Translations under genes and position numbers: made by a program
NCBI RefSeq assembly: GCF_012911875.1
Contig: NZ_JAAXKZ010000033.1
Location: forward strand, 1 to 49,704
DNA length: 49,704 bases
Source of the DNA: Pseudonocardia bannensis
GTDB lineage: Bacteria; Actinomycetota; Actinomycetes; Mycobacteriales; Pseudonocardiaceae
Reading direction: 5' to 3'
In this document: piece after piece, positions 32,359 to 41,053 of the stretch
How positions within the stretch are numbered: position 1 is the stretch's first letter
Layout of the letters: every line of letters begins with the position of its first letter
The notes under the pieces: model-generated
The model's input: only the letters and a program-made list of their open reading frames with translations
The model's database searches: none
What the model was told of the DNA's origin: nothing

Positions 32359-33198
32359 ATGGCGGTCGACGTCGGACGGTTCGGGATCTGGCGGCATGCG
32401 GACGGGCTCGATCCGGAGCTCGCGGTGCAGGTGGAACGACTCGGCTACAGCGCGATCTGGATCGGTGGCTCGCCTCCTGGGGATCTGCGGCTGGCCGAGG
32501 ACCTGCTGGAGGCCACCGACCGGCTCGTGATCGCCACCGGCATCATCAACATCTGGCAGGTACCGGCCGCCGAGGCCGCCGCGTCCTACAAGCGGATCGC
32601 CACCGAGTACCCCGACCGGTTCCTGCTCGGCATCGGGATCGGGCACCCGGAGGCGTCGGGGGAGCGGTACCGGCGCCCGTACGAGACCGTTGTCGCGTAC
32701 CTCGACGAGCTCGACGCCCACGGCGTGCCGGTCGAGGGCCGGGTGCTCGCCGCGCTGGGCCCGAGGATGCTGCGGCTCGCCGCGGAGCGGACGGCGGGCG
32801 CGCACCCGTACCTGACCACCCCCGCGCACACGCGGGAGGCTCGGGAGATCCTCGGCGAGGGCCCGTTGCTCGCTCCCGAGCAGAAGGTCGTGCTGAGCAC
32901 CGACCCCGAGTACGCGCGCTCGATCGCCCGCCCGGTCGTGCAGCGTCCGTACCTGCAGCTGGTGAACTACCGGCGCAACCTGCTGCGGCTGGGGTTCACC
33001 GAGGCCGATCTGGACTCCGCGAGCGACGCCGTGATCGACGCGCTGGTGGCGCACGGGGACGCGGCCACCGTCGCCGCCCGCATCGTCGAGCACGTCGACG
33101 CGGGCGCCTCCCACGTCTGCGCGCAGGTCCTCACCGGGACCGACGCGGACCCGGCGCCTGCCCTGCGTGAGCTGGCCGGGGCACTCGGCCTGACCTGA
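32359..33198 (+). CDS. LLM-class F420-dependent oxidoreductase
   Basis: Luciferase-like monooxygenase fold enzyme (279 aa), in actinobacteria most often F420-dependent. Family features are AVQVERLGYSAIWIGGSPPGDL near the N-terminus, the barrel strand RLVIATGIINIWQVPAAEAA, FLLGIGIGHPEASG, and a TIM-barrel C-terminal helix VAARIVEHVDAGASHVCAQVL. It matches the shorter MSMEG-type subfamily with the LAALGPRMLRLAAERTAGAHPYLTTPAHT motif. GGAAGGGAG precedes the ATG. The stop codon forms part of a terminator hairpin shared with the convergent exporter gene. Substrate unknown. Confidence 0.92.
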   Translation: MAVDVGRFGIWRHADGLDPELAVQVERLGYSAIWIGGSPPGDLRLAEDLLEATDRLVIATGIINIWQVPAAEAAASYKRIATEYPDRFLLGIGIGHPEASGERYRRPYETVVAYLDELDAHGVPVEGRVLAALGPRMLRLAAERTAGAHPYLTTPAHTREAREILGEGPLLAPEQKVVLSTDPEYARSIARPVVQRPYLQLVNYRRNLLRLGFTEADLDSASDAVIDALVAHGDAATVAARIVEHVDAGASHVCAQVLTGTDADPAPALRELAGALGLT

Positions 33199-33220
33199 GG
33201 CCGGCCCCGGGGCGGCCTCA
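33196..33220. terminator. bidirectional hairpin containing both stop codons
   Basis: TGAGGCCG (33196-33203) and CGGCCTCA (33213-33220) form a perfect 8-bp stem with a 9-nt loop. The first three bases are the stop of the LLM gene and the last three are the stop of the convergent MFS gene. Confidence 0.75.
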
Positions 33221-34711
33221 CCCCCGGTCGGCGGGGTGCATCTGGGGTCCGGTGATGCCGCAGTGGGCGCACCGCTCGATCGGGACCCGACCGCCGTCGG
33301 GAGCGGGCCGGGCGAGGTCCGCCGTGCGGACCATCGTGAAGGCCAGCACGGACGCCAGCGCCAGCAGCCCGGCACCGATGGCCATCGCCGTGTCGAACCC
33401 GGCGTCGAAGGCGGCCGGGTCGGTGTAGTCGGCGTTGTCGATCCCGGCCAGCCCCGGGACGAGGGCGACGGCCAGCAGCCCGCCCGCGCGGGCGATCGCG
33501 TTGTTCACCCCGGACGCGGCCCCGGCGTACCGGTCGGCTGCGGCGTCGAGCACGGTCGACGTGAGCGGGGCGACGGTCAGCGTCAGCCCGGCGCCGAACA
33601 CCAGGACCGCGGGCAGCACGTCCAGCCACCAGCTCGCCTCCGGGCCGATCCGCCGCATGAGCAGCAGGCCGCAGGCGCTGATCAACGGGCCGATCGTCAA
33701 CGGCAGGCGGGGACCGATCCGTTGGGCCAGGGCTCCGGCCCGTGCCGAGAACAGCAGCATGAGCGCGGTGACCGGGAGCAGCGCGGTGCCCGCTGCCAGC
33801 GGGCTGAACCCGGCCACGGTCTGCAGTTGCAGCACCAGCAGCACGAACACCATCCCCAGCGCCGCGTAGATCAGCAGCGTGGCCGCGTTCGCCGCGGTGA
33901 ACAGCCGGTTCCGGAACAGGTCCGGGGGCACCAGCGGGTGCGGCGAGCGGCGCTCCACGAACCCGAACGCGATCAGCGCCGCGATGCCCACGGCCAGCCC
34001 GGTGAGCACCGCCGGGGTCGGGCCGTGCCCGCCCAGGTCGGTGAGCGACCAGGTCAGCGTGCCCAGTCCGAGCACCGCCAGCGCGGTCCCGGCGACGTCC
34101 AGGCCCGGCACCGCGTCCGGGTCGCGGGTCTCGGGCACGTGCCGCAGCGCCACCACGATCACCACGGCGGCGAGGGGGAGGTTGAGCAGGAACACCGCCC
34201 GCCAGCTCCACTCCACGAGCCAGCCGCCGACGAACGGCCCGACGGCGCCCGCGATCCCGCCCAGCCCCGACCACGCCCCGACCGCCGCCGCCCGGTCGGG
34301 GCCGTGGAACGACGCCGAGATGATCGCGAGGCTGCCGGGGGTCAGCAGCGCCCCGCCGACGCCCTGCAGCGCACGGGCGGCGACCAGCGTCTCGATGTTC
34401 GGGGCGAGCCCGCAGACCAGGGATGCGACCGCGAACCAGACGACGCCGAGCAGGAACACCCGGCGGCGGCCGAAGCGGTCGCCGAGCGAGCCGCCGAGCA
34501 GGATCAGCGAAGCCAGGGTGAGGGTGTAGGCGTTGACGGTCCACTGCAGGCCGGTGAACCCGGCGTCCAGGTCCACGCCGATCTGGGGCAGTGCGATGTT
34601 CACCACGGTCGCGTCGAGCATCGCGAGGCTGGAGCCCAGCACCGTCGTGAGCAGCACCCAGCGGGCAGCCGGCGTGCCCATGCGCAGGCCCCCGGAGTTC
34701 ACCTCGGTCAC
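33218..34711 (-). CDS. MFS drug exporter, DHA2 (EmrB/QacA-like)
   Basis: A 497-residue membrane transporter, proton-driven efflux predicted. The N-terminus has WVLLTTVLGSSLAMLDATVVNIALPQIG (DHA2 motif), motif A GGSLGDRFGRRRVFLLGVV, and motif C in GAWSGLGGIAGAVGPFVGGWLVEWSWRAVFLLNLP. About 14 hydrophobic helices fit the DHA2 class. The C-terminal tail has CAHCGITGPQMHP, a small Cys pair (CxxC). GAGGAGGGGG precedes the GTG, and TACCCT 29 nt upstream can serve as -10. It is divergent from the enoyl-CoA hydratase. No regulator lies beside it. Confidence 0.93.
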   Translation of the reverse strand: MTEVNSGGLRMGTPAARWVLLTTVLGSSLAMLDATVVNIALPQIGVDLDAGFTGLQWTVNAYTLTLASLILLGGSLGDRFGRRRVFLLGVVWFAVASLVCGLAPNIETLVAARALQGVGGALLTPGSLAIISASFHGPDRAAAVGAWSGLGGIAGAVGPFVGGWLVEWSWRAVFLLNLPLAAVVIVVALRHVPETRDPDAVPGLDVAGTALAVLGLGTLTWSLTDLGGHGPTPAVLTGLAVGIAALIAFGFVERRSPHPLVPPDLFRNRLFTAANAATLLIYAALGMVFVLLVLQLQTVAGFSPLAAGTALLPVTALMLLFSARAGALAQRIGPRLPLTIGPLISACGLLLMRRIGPEASWWLDVLPAVLVFGAGLTLTVAPLTSTVLDAAADRYAGAASGVNNAIARAGGLLAVALVPGLAGIDNADYTDPAAFDAGFDTAMAIGAGLLALASVLAFTMVRTADLARPAPDGGRVPIERCAHCGITGPQMHPADRG

Positions 34712-34740
34712 GGCCCCCTCCTCGCCCGGGCGACGCGCCC

Positions 34741-34746
34741 AGGGTA
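34741..34746 (-). promoter_or_regulatory. -10 box of the DHA2 exporter gene
   Basis: TACCCT on the minus strand lies 29 nt before the GTG at 34711, leaving room for the observed ribosome-binding site. On the other strand TAGCCT at 34816-34821 is a similar candidate for the enoyl-CoA hydratase. Confidence 0.35.
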
Positions 34747-34863
34747 GGCCCGCGCGGCCGTCCCGCGGCTCCCGCGCGGGTGCGGGCGGCGTGCATCGTG
34801 CGGGGGGTGTCCTCGTAGCCTCCGGGGCGTGCCGCCGCCGGCGGCCCGGGGAAGGGAACGGAA

Positions 34864-35589
34864 TTGATCAACGTCTCGGCGAAGGACGCGGTGGGTCTCA
34901 TCGAGCTGGACCGTCCGGAGCGGCGCAACGCCCTCGACGTCGAGCACTGCCGTGGGCTCGTCGACGCGATGACCGACCTGCTGGCCCAGGAGGTCCGGGC
35001 GGTCGTCGTCACGGGGGCGGGCAGCAGCTTCTGCTCCGGCGCGGACTTCGGCGAGGTCTACACCGACGGATTCCGCGACGCCCTCTACGCCGCGCTGCAC
35101 GCGATCCACGACGCCCCGCTACCGGTGATCGCGGCCGTCAACGGTCCGGCGATCGGGGCCGGCACCCAGCTCGCGATCGCGTGCGACCTGCGGGTCGCCG
35201 CACCCGGCGCCGTGTTCGGGGTGCCGACCGCCCGGATCGGGCTGGCCGTCGACCCGTGGACGGTGCGCCGGCTGGCCCAGGTCGGCGGCGGGGGAACGGC
35301 GCGGTCGCTGCTGCTGGCCTGCGACCAGATCGGCGCCGAGCTCGCGCACGCCCGCGGCCTGGTCGACCGGCTCGGTGAGCGCGAGGACGCTCTCGCGCTG
35401 GCCCGCGAGCTGGCCACCCTGGCCCCGCTCACCCTGGCCTACAACAAGCTGACCCTGGACCGCACCGAGCTCGCCGAGGACGACCCGGCGCTGCTGGCCG
35501 CGTTCGAGGGCTGCTGGAGCAGTGAGGACCTGCGGGAGGGCCGGCGGGCCCGGGCCGAGAAGCGCAGCCCCCGGTTCAGCGGCCGCTGA
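34864..35589 (+). CDS. enoyl-CoA hydratase/isomerase family protein
   Basis: Crotonase-fold protein (241 aa), cytoplasmic. LIELDRPERRNALDVEHC, oxyanion hole regions SSFCSGADFGEV and AAVNGPAIGAGTQLAIACDLRVAAPGAVFGVPTARIGL are all present. The usual first catalytic Glu position is occupied in TARIGL by residues without the EGG(...)E pattern of true hydratases, so isomerase, hydrolase or degenerate activity is possible. The TTG start has GGGAAGGGAACGG upstream, and no in-frame ATG/GTG precedes conservation. The C-terminal SSEDLREGRRARAEKRSPRFSG is the typical crotonase end. Monocistronic. Confidence 0.9.
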   Translation: MINVSAKDAVGLIELDRPERRNALDVEHCRGLVDAMTDLLAQEVRAVVVTGAGSSFCSGADFGEVYTDGFRDALYAALHAIHDAPLPVIAAVNGPAIGAGTQLAIACDLRVAAPGAVFGVPTARIGLAVDPWTVRRLAQVGGGGTARSLLLACDQIGAELAHARGLVDRLGEREDALALARELATLAPLTLAYNKLTLDRTELAEDDPALLAAFEGCWSSEDLREGRRARAEKRSPRFSGR

Positions 35590-35745
35590 TCACCCGTCCG
35601 GGGCGGGGGCCGGACCGTGGCCGGGTCGCGGCGCGGCCGATCGGCCACCCTCCGCACCGTTCGGGCCGCGGTGTACGTGAGGGGGACAGCGATCCCGCTC
35701 ACATCGGGGTGCGGGGGCGAACCCGGTGTGATCGCGCCGTCACCG

Positions 35746-35751
35746 TAAGGT
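35746..35751 (+). promoter_or_regulatory. -10 box of the L,D-transpeptidase gene
   Basis: TAAGGT is located 44 nt before the ATG, which has its own GGAGG. A -35 is not obvious. Confidence 0.35.
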
Positions 35752-35795
35752 CCCCTCGTCGTTGATCAGTTCAGGACTGCTGCGGGAGGACGCGG

Positions 35796-36527
35796 ATGGG
35801 CTCACACAGGTGGCGAGGCGGGACTCGTCGGCCGCTCGCGGCTCGCGTCGCGGTGGTCGCGGGTCTGGCCGCGGTGGGCGGATCGGTGCTGGTCGGCATC
35901 GGTGTCGCCGAGCCGAGCCCGGCGCTGCCCGGGCTGCCGCCGGCCGCCGCGCTGCCCTCGGCCGATGTCCTGCCGCTGCCGCCGCTGCCCGACCTCCCGG
36001 CCGCCGCGAACACCGACGGCGAGCCCCCGCTCCCGCTGTTCGGTGCTCCCGCCGCCGCCCCGGCGCCGTCGGCACGGCCCGCCGAGGCGTCCGCTCCGGC
36101 CGCCGCTCCCGCTGCTCCGGCCGACACCGGGTCCGGCGTGGCCGCAGCGCAGCGCACCGACCCGTCCGGTCTGGTCAGGGGCACGCCGTGCACCGCGACA
36201 GCCCGTGCCTGCGTCGACGTGGTCGGCCGCTGGGCGTGGCTGCTGGACGGGGACCAGATCGTCCGTGGCCCGGTGCGCATCCAGACCGGCGACAACGAGG
36301 ACCCCACCCCGAGGGGTACGTTCTCGGTGCAGTGGAAGGCCGAGCAGTACACCAGCCGGGAGTACCTCACGCCGATGCCGTACTCGGTGTTCTTCGCTCC
36401 CGGTGGCATCGCGTTCCACGAGGGCCGGCAGGACACCTACTCGGCGGGCTGCGTCAAGCTCGTCATGGAGGACGCCCAGGCGTGGTTCAACTACCTGCAA
36501 GTCGGCGACGAGGTCCAGGTAAAGTAA
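35796..36527 (+). CDS. L,D-transpeptidase (YkuD), exported
   Basis: Catalyses 3-3 peptidoglycan cross-links, outside the membrane. Signal/anchor segment at residues 16-37 (ARVAVVAGLAAVGGSVLVGIGVA), then about 100 residues of Pro/Ala-rich wall-spanning linker, then a YkuD domain (about 130-243) with GDNEDPTPRGTF. The active site has His208 (FHEG) and Cys219 in SAGCVKL. The family normally has S-H-G-C, and here the second His is Ala. Two further Cys (TPCTATARACVDV) may pair. The gene ends 5 bp before a BlaI-type operator and directly precedes blaI, suggesting an envelope/beta-lactam link. Confidence 0.88.
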   Translation: MGSHRWRGGTRRPLAARVAVVAGLAAVGGSVLVGIGVAEPSPALPGLPPAAALPSADVLPLPPLPDLPAAANTDGEPPLPLFGAPAAAPAPSARPAEASAPAAAPAAPADTGSGVAAAQRTDPSGLVRGTPCTATARACVDVVGRWAWLLDGDQIVRGPVRIQTGDNEDPTPRGTFSVQWKAEQYTSREYLTPMPYSVFFAPGGIAFHEGRQDTYSAGCVKLVMEDAQAWFNYLQVGDEVQVK

Positions 36528-36532
36528 TTCGC

Positions 36533-36549
36533 TTCTACACAGGGTAGAA
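36533..36549. promoter_or_regulatory. BlaI-type operator
   Basis: TTCTAC-ACAGG-GTAGAA is a perfect 6-5-6 inverted repeat, close to BlaI/MecI boxes (TAC...GTA cores). It overlaps the -10 box TAGAAT (36545-36550), which stands 7 nt before the blaI GTG. A bound dimer would block polymerase, giving autorepression. Confidence 0.75.
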
Positions 36550-36557
36550 TCGTCGCC

Positions 36558-36899
36558 GTGCCGAGCCTGGGTGAGTTGGAGCGCGCCGTGATGGACGTGC
36601 TGTGGGCGGCAGAGGGAGCGCTGACCGCCCGCGAGGTGCAGGACGCGCTCGCCACCCGTGAACTCGCGACGACCACGGTGCTCACCGTCCTGGGCCGGCT
36701 GGAGCGGAAGAACCTGGTCAGCCGCACCCGTGACGGCCGCGCCCACCACTACCGACCGGTGGCCAGCCGCGAGGACCACGTCGCGGAACTGATGCGCGAC
36801 GCATTGAACGGGGCCCCCGACCGCGGCGCGGTACTGGCCCGGTTCTTCGGGTCCATCCCGCCCGATGAGCGGGACGCCCTGCGCGATCTGCTGGGTTGA
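36558..36899 (+). CDS. blaI: BlaI/MecI/CopY-family repressor
   Basis: Small winged-helix repressor (113 aa). LGELERAVMDVLWAAEGALTAREVQDAL, TTTVLTVLGRLERKNLVSRTRDGRAHHYRPVASRED and a short C-terminal dimerisation helix pair are exactly the BlaI pattern. It should bind the TTCTAC dyad at its own promoter and be inactivated by the M56 protease encoded next. The GTG start at 36558 with the -10 seven bases before it predicts a leaderless message. The M56 gene follows after 19 bp. Confidence 0.93.
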   Translation: MPSLGELERAVMDVLWAAEGALTAREVQDALATRELATTTVLTVLGRLERKNLVSRTRDGRAHHYRPVASREDHVAELMRDALNGAPDRGAVLARFFGSIPPDERDALRDLLG

Positions 36900-36918
36900 C
36901 CTCCCCGAAGGGGTGCTC

Positions 36919-37833
36919 GTGGCCGCGATGGAGCTGACCGCGCTGGGTCTGCTCGTGCTGGGCGCCGTCCTGGCGGAGCCGGCCAGCCGTGCGCTCGCGG
37001 CCGCCCGGTGGCCCACCCGCGATCCCGTCGGCGCGCTGCTGTCCTGGCAGGCGATCGGTCTGGCCGGTGGACTGTCGCTGCTCGGCGCCGGAGTGGTCTA
37101 CGGGGTCGCGCCGCTCGACGGGTCGCTGCCCGGTGCGCTCGCGCGGCTGTCCGGGGAGCTCGCCGCCGGCCGGGTCCCGGAGGAACTGGGCGTCACGCAT
37201 CTCGCGGCGCTGGTCGCGACGCTGGTTCTCGGCGGCCGGCTGTTCGGCGTCCTGCTCGCCACCGCCGCCCGGACCGTGCGCGCCCGCCGCCGCCACCGCG
37301 ACCTGCTCGACGTGCTCGCGACGCCGTGGCCCGCGGCCCCCGGCGCCCGGGTGCTCGATCACCCGGTGCCCGTCGCGTACTGCCTGCCGGGTCGCAGCTC
37401 CCGGCTGGTCGTCTCGGCGGGCGTGCTCGAGGTGCTCGAGCCCGACGGTGTCCGGGCGGTGCTCGCCCACGAGCAGGCCCACCTGCGCGAACGCCACGAC
37501 CTGGTGGTGCTGCCGTTCGTCGCGTGGGGTGCCACCGCGTCGTTCGTGCGGGGCATGGTCTGCGCGCAGGTCGCGGTCGCGGCGTTGATCGAGATGCGGG
37601 CCGACGACGTGGCCTCCGCCCGGGCCACCCCCGAGGAGCTCGTCGGCGCGTTGCGGGCGGTCGGCGGGTCGGCACCCGCGGCCGCGTTGAGCTCGTTCAC
37701 CGCCGCGCTCGACGCCCGCATCGAGCGCATCTCCGCGCCACCGCCGCCGCTGCCGCCCCCGATCAAGCTGCTGGTCCGGGTGGCCGCGCTGGCACTGGTC
37801 GCGGTGCCGACGGTCGTCCTCCTGCTGCCCTGA
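36919..37833 (+). CDS. M56 (BlaR1-like) membrane metalloprotease
   Basis: A 304-residue membrane peptidase predicted to cleave BlaI. About four transmembrane segments (residues 4-22, near 45-65, near 95-115 and the C-terminal LLVRVAALALVAVPTVVLLL). The zinc motif is in VLAHEQAHLRERHD (HExxH), with a downstream EMRADDVASA third-ligand region. Unlike staphylococcal BlaR1 it has no extracellular penicillin-binding sensor domain, so the signal must come from elsewhere. GTG at 36919 is preferred (GAAGGGG five bases upstream) over the ATG at 36865, which lies inside blaI. Confidence 0.9.
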   Translation: MAAMELTALGLLVLGAVLAEPASRALAAARWPTRDPVGALLSWQAIGLAGGLSLLGAGVVYGVAPLDGSLPGALARLSGELAAGRVPEELGVTHLAALVATLVLGGRLFGVLLATAARTVRARRRHRDLLDVLATPWPAAPGARVLDHPVPVAYCLPGRSSRLVVSAGVLEVLEPDGVRAVLAHEQAHLRERHDLVVLPFVAWGATASFVRGMVCAQVAVAALIEMRADDVASARATPEELVGALRAVGGSAPAAALSSFTAALDARIERISAPPPPLPPPIKLLVRVAALALVAVPTVVLLLP

Positions 37834-37917
37834 CCGGATCGGGCTCCGGGGACGAACGCGACGGTTCGACTCCCCACCTGCGACCACGCCCGGTTCACTG
37901 GAGCGCGTCGCTGCCGT

Positions 37918-37931
37918 GGCGAGCGCTCTCA
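37918..37931. promoter_or_regulatory. possible LacI-family operator upstream of the glycosidase pair
   Basis: GGCGAGCGCTCTCA contains the palindrome GAGCGCTC, the core of many actinobacterial LacI-family (CebR-like) boxes, and lies about 110 bp before the GH38 start. No LacI gene is in the window, so this is suggestive only. The rest of the 37834-38036 gap shows nothing else clear. Confidence 0.3.
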
Positions 37932-38036
37932 CTCCGGCGCCACCGATTCAGGAGCGCGAACGGTGGCGAGCCGCCCCGGGGCGGCCCCGGCCGGTGACGC
38001 CCGGCCCGGGCACCTCGACCACAGGGAGGGATCCCC

Positions 38037-41000
38037 GTGCACGACGACCGCGTGGTGGTCGAGGACCGGATCACCCGGGCGGTCCGCGACCGCCCGGCTC
38101 CCGCCGTCCACCGACCCACGGAGCCGCTCCGGGTGAGCGCCTGGCAGGTACCGGGCGAACCCGTGGGATTCGCGGAGGCCACCGCCCGGGACTTCGGCCC
38201 CGTCCGGGTGGGCGACCGGTGGGGTGAGCCGTGGGGCACCACGTGGTCCGCTTCGACGCCGCGGTGCCCGTCGGATGGGCGGGGCAGCGGGTCGAGGCAG
38301 TGGTCGACCTCGGTTTCGACGGGCCGATACCGGGGTTCCAGGCCGAAGGGCTGGCCTTCACCCCGGGCGGCGTCCCGATCAAGGGGGTGCACCCGCGAAC
38401 GACCCACATCCCCGTCGGGGTGTTGCCCGGCCGGCCGGTGAGCTTCCTGGTCGAGGCGGCGGCCAACCCCGACATCAGCGGCGGCTGGGGTGTCGTCCCG
38501 ACCGGGATGGGTGACTCGGCGACGGCCGCGCCGGGTCCGCTCTACACGCTGCGCCGGGCAGAGCTGACGGTGTGGAACGAGTCGGTCTGGGAGCTGCTCC
38601 AGGACATCGCCGTCGCGGACGGGCTCATGCGGCAACTCGACGTCCGCGAGCCACGCCGCCACGATCTGCTGCGGGCCCTCGAACGGATGCTGGACAGGCT
38701 GGACCCGGACGACGTGGTCGGCACCGCGCAGGATGCGCGGGCCGAGCTGGCGGTGACTCTCGCCCGGCCCGCCCATCCGTCGGCACACCGGATCGTCGCG
38801 GTGGGGCACGCCCACATCGACTCGGCCTGGCTGTGGCCGGTCCGGGAGACGATCCGGAAGGTGGCGCGAACGTTCTCCGGTGTCCTGCGCCTCATGGAGG
38901 CCGATCCCCGGTTCGTGTTCGCCTGCTCGCAGGCCCAGCAGTACCGGTGGATGAAGGACCGCTACCCGAGCATCTACGCCGAACTGGGGAAACGGGTCGA
39001 GGCCGGGCAGTTCCTGCCGGTCGGCGGGATGTGGGTGGAGCCCGACACGAACATGCCGGGCGGTGAGGCCATGGTCCGGCAGTTCGTGACCGGGAAGAGG
39101 TTCTTCATCGAGGAACTGGGCGTCGACCCCGAGGTGGTGTGGCTACCGGACTCGTTCGGGTACAGCGCGGCGATGCCCCAGCTCGTCGCGCTCGCGGGGT
39201 CCCGATGGTTCCTCACCCAGAAGCTGTCCTGGAACCAGGTCGACAGGATGCCGCACCACACGTTCTGGTGGGAGGGCATCGACGGGACGCGCGTCTTCAC
39301 CCACTTCCCGCCGGTGGACACCTACAACTCCGAGCTGTCCGGCGCGGAGCTCGCGCACGCGTCGCGCAACTACGCCGAGCACGGCCGGGGGTCGATGTCG
39401 CTCGTGCCCTTCGGCTGGGGGGACGGCGGGGGAGGGCCGACCCGGGAGATGCTCGCCGCCGTGGCCCGCACCGCCGACCTCGAGGGTTCGCCGAAGGTCA
39501 CCATGGCCTCGCCGACGGTGTTCTTCGAGGCCGCGCTGGCGGAGTATCCGGACGCCCCGGTCTGGCGCGGGGAGATGTACCTGCAGATGCATCGCGGTAC
39601 CTACACCAGCCAGGCACGCACCAAACGGGGTAACAGGCGTAGCGAGCACCTGCTGCGGGAGGCCGAGCTGTGGTGCGCCACCGCAGCGGTCGCGGGCCGG
39701 GTCGCGTACCCGTACGACGCCCTGGGGCGGATCTGGGAGATCGTGCTGCTCAACCAGTTCCACGACATCCTCGCCGGCAGCTCGATCACGTGGGTCCGTC
39801 GCGAGGCCGAGCAGACCTACGAACGCGTCGAGGCCGAGCTGGTCTCGATCATCGGGACGGCCCAGGCGGCCCTGGCCGAGCCCGGCGACGGCGAGCTGAC
39901 CTTCAACGCGTCGCCCTGTCCCCGGGACGGGGTGGCGGCGCTCGGCGCCGGGCGGGCCACCCCGGCGGGCGAGGTCGCGGTGCGGGCCGACGGCGACGGG
40001 TACGTGCTCGGCAACGGCACGATCCGGGTCCGGGTGGACGGCCGCGGGCTGGTCACGTCGATCGTCGACGCCTCGTGCGGGCGGGAGATCGTGCGGCGCG
40101 GCGGATCCGCGAACCGCCTCCAGTTGCACCGGGACTCGCCCAACCGGTTCGACGCCTGGGATGTCGACGAGCACTACCTGCGCTCCGTGGTCGACGTGGT
40201 GGACCTGGACCGGATCCACGTCATCGATCGCGGGGTCGAGATCGGCCGGTCGTTCGGCGGCTCGGCGGTCTTGCAGCGCATCACGCTGCGCGGCGGGGGG
40301 CACGGAGTGGCCGCCCGCTGCGTCGAGTTCGAGACCGCGGTCGACTGGCACGAATCGGAGAAGTTCCTCAAGGCGTGCTTCGAACTCGACGTCCACGCCG
40401 ACCGGTACGCCTCGGAGACCCAGTTCGGGCACGTCTTCCGGCCCACCCACCGCAACACCTCCTGGGACGCCGCCATGTTCGAGACCTGCGTGCACCGCTG
40501 GGTGCACGTGGGCGAGACCGGGTACGGAGTCGCGCTGGTCAACGACTCGACCTACGGCCAGGACGTGTCGCGCACGGCCGGCGCCGATCCGGCGACGACC
40601 ACCCAGGTCCGGCTGTCGCTGCTGCGGGCACCCCGGTTCCCCGACCCGACGGCCGACCAGGGCCGCCACACGTTCCGCTACGCCCTGGTCGCCGGAGCCG
40701 GCATCGCCGACGCGGTGGAGGCCGGCTACGCGGTGAACCTGCCGCTGCGCCGCGTCCTGGGCAGCGGCGAGGTGGCGCCGATCGTGCGGGTGGACGACCC
40801 GGGCATCGTCGTGGAGGCGGTCAAGCTGGCCGAGGACCGCTCCGGTGACGTCGTCCTGCGGCTCTACGAGCCGTACGGAGGGCGGGCGGCCGGCCGCGTC
40901 GAGTTCGCTTCTGCGGTCGCCCGGGTGACGGAGACGGACCTGCTGGAGCGGGAGGTCCCCGCCACCGGGCTGGTGGCGTCGGACCGCACGGGTTTCGAGG

Positions 41001-41053
41001 TGTCGCTGCGTCCCTTCCAGGTACTCACCGTTCGCCTGCGTCCGGGCCGGTGA
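38037..41053 (+). CDS. GH38 alpha-mannosidase, with apparent frameshift
   Basis: Zinc-dependent alpha-mannosidase of the bacterial GH38 group. N-terminal part (GTG 38037 after AGGGAGGG) reads VSAWQVPGEPVGFAEATARDF...GEPWGTTW. After 38246 the homologous continuation (VRFDAAVPVGWAGQRVEAVVDLGFDG) is one base out of frame. The remaining 930 codons are intact: GHAHIDSAWLWPVRETIRKVARTFSG (zinc His and Asp), VGGMWVEPDTNMPGGEA, nucleophile Asp region VWLPDSFGYSAAMPQL, and NQFHDILAGSSI. A start at the GTG at 38231 would make a protein lacking about 65 N-terminal residues. No signal peptide, so a cytoplasmic enzyme. Its stop overlaps the GH172 start. Confidence 0.87.
38241..38252 (+). other. frameshift site in the GH38 gene
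   Basis: Reading ACG-TGG in the upstream frame (Thr-Trp) must be followed by Val/Phe-Arg-Phe-Asp to match the family. Restoring one G after TGG (38246) gives W-V-R-F-D-A in one frame. The natural interpretation is a 1-base deletion or sequencing error at a short G run. Confidence 0.7.

Noticed and set aside
38231..41053. Taking GTG 38231 as the true start of the GH38 gene
   Set aside because: There is no ribosome-binding site at good distance, and the preceding 65 codons in the other frame match the GH38 N-terminal domain.
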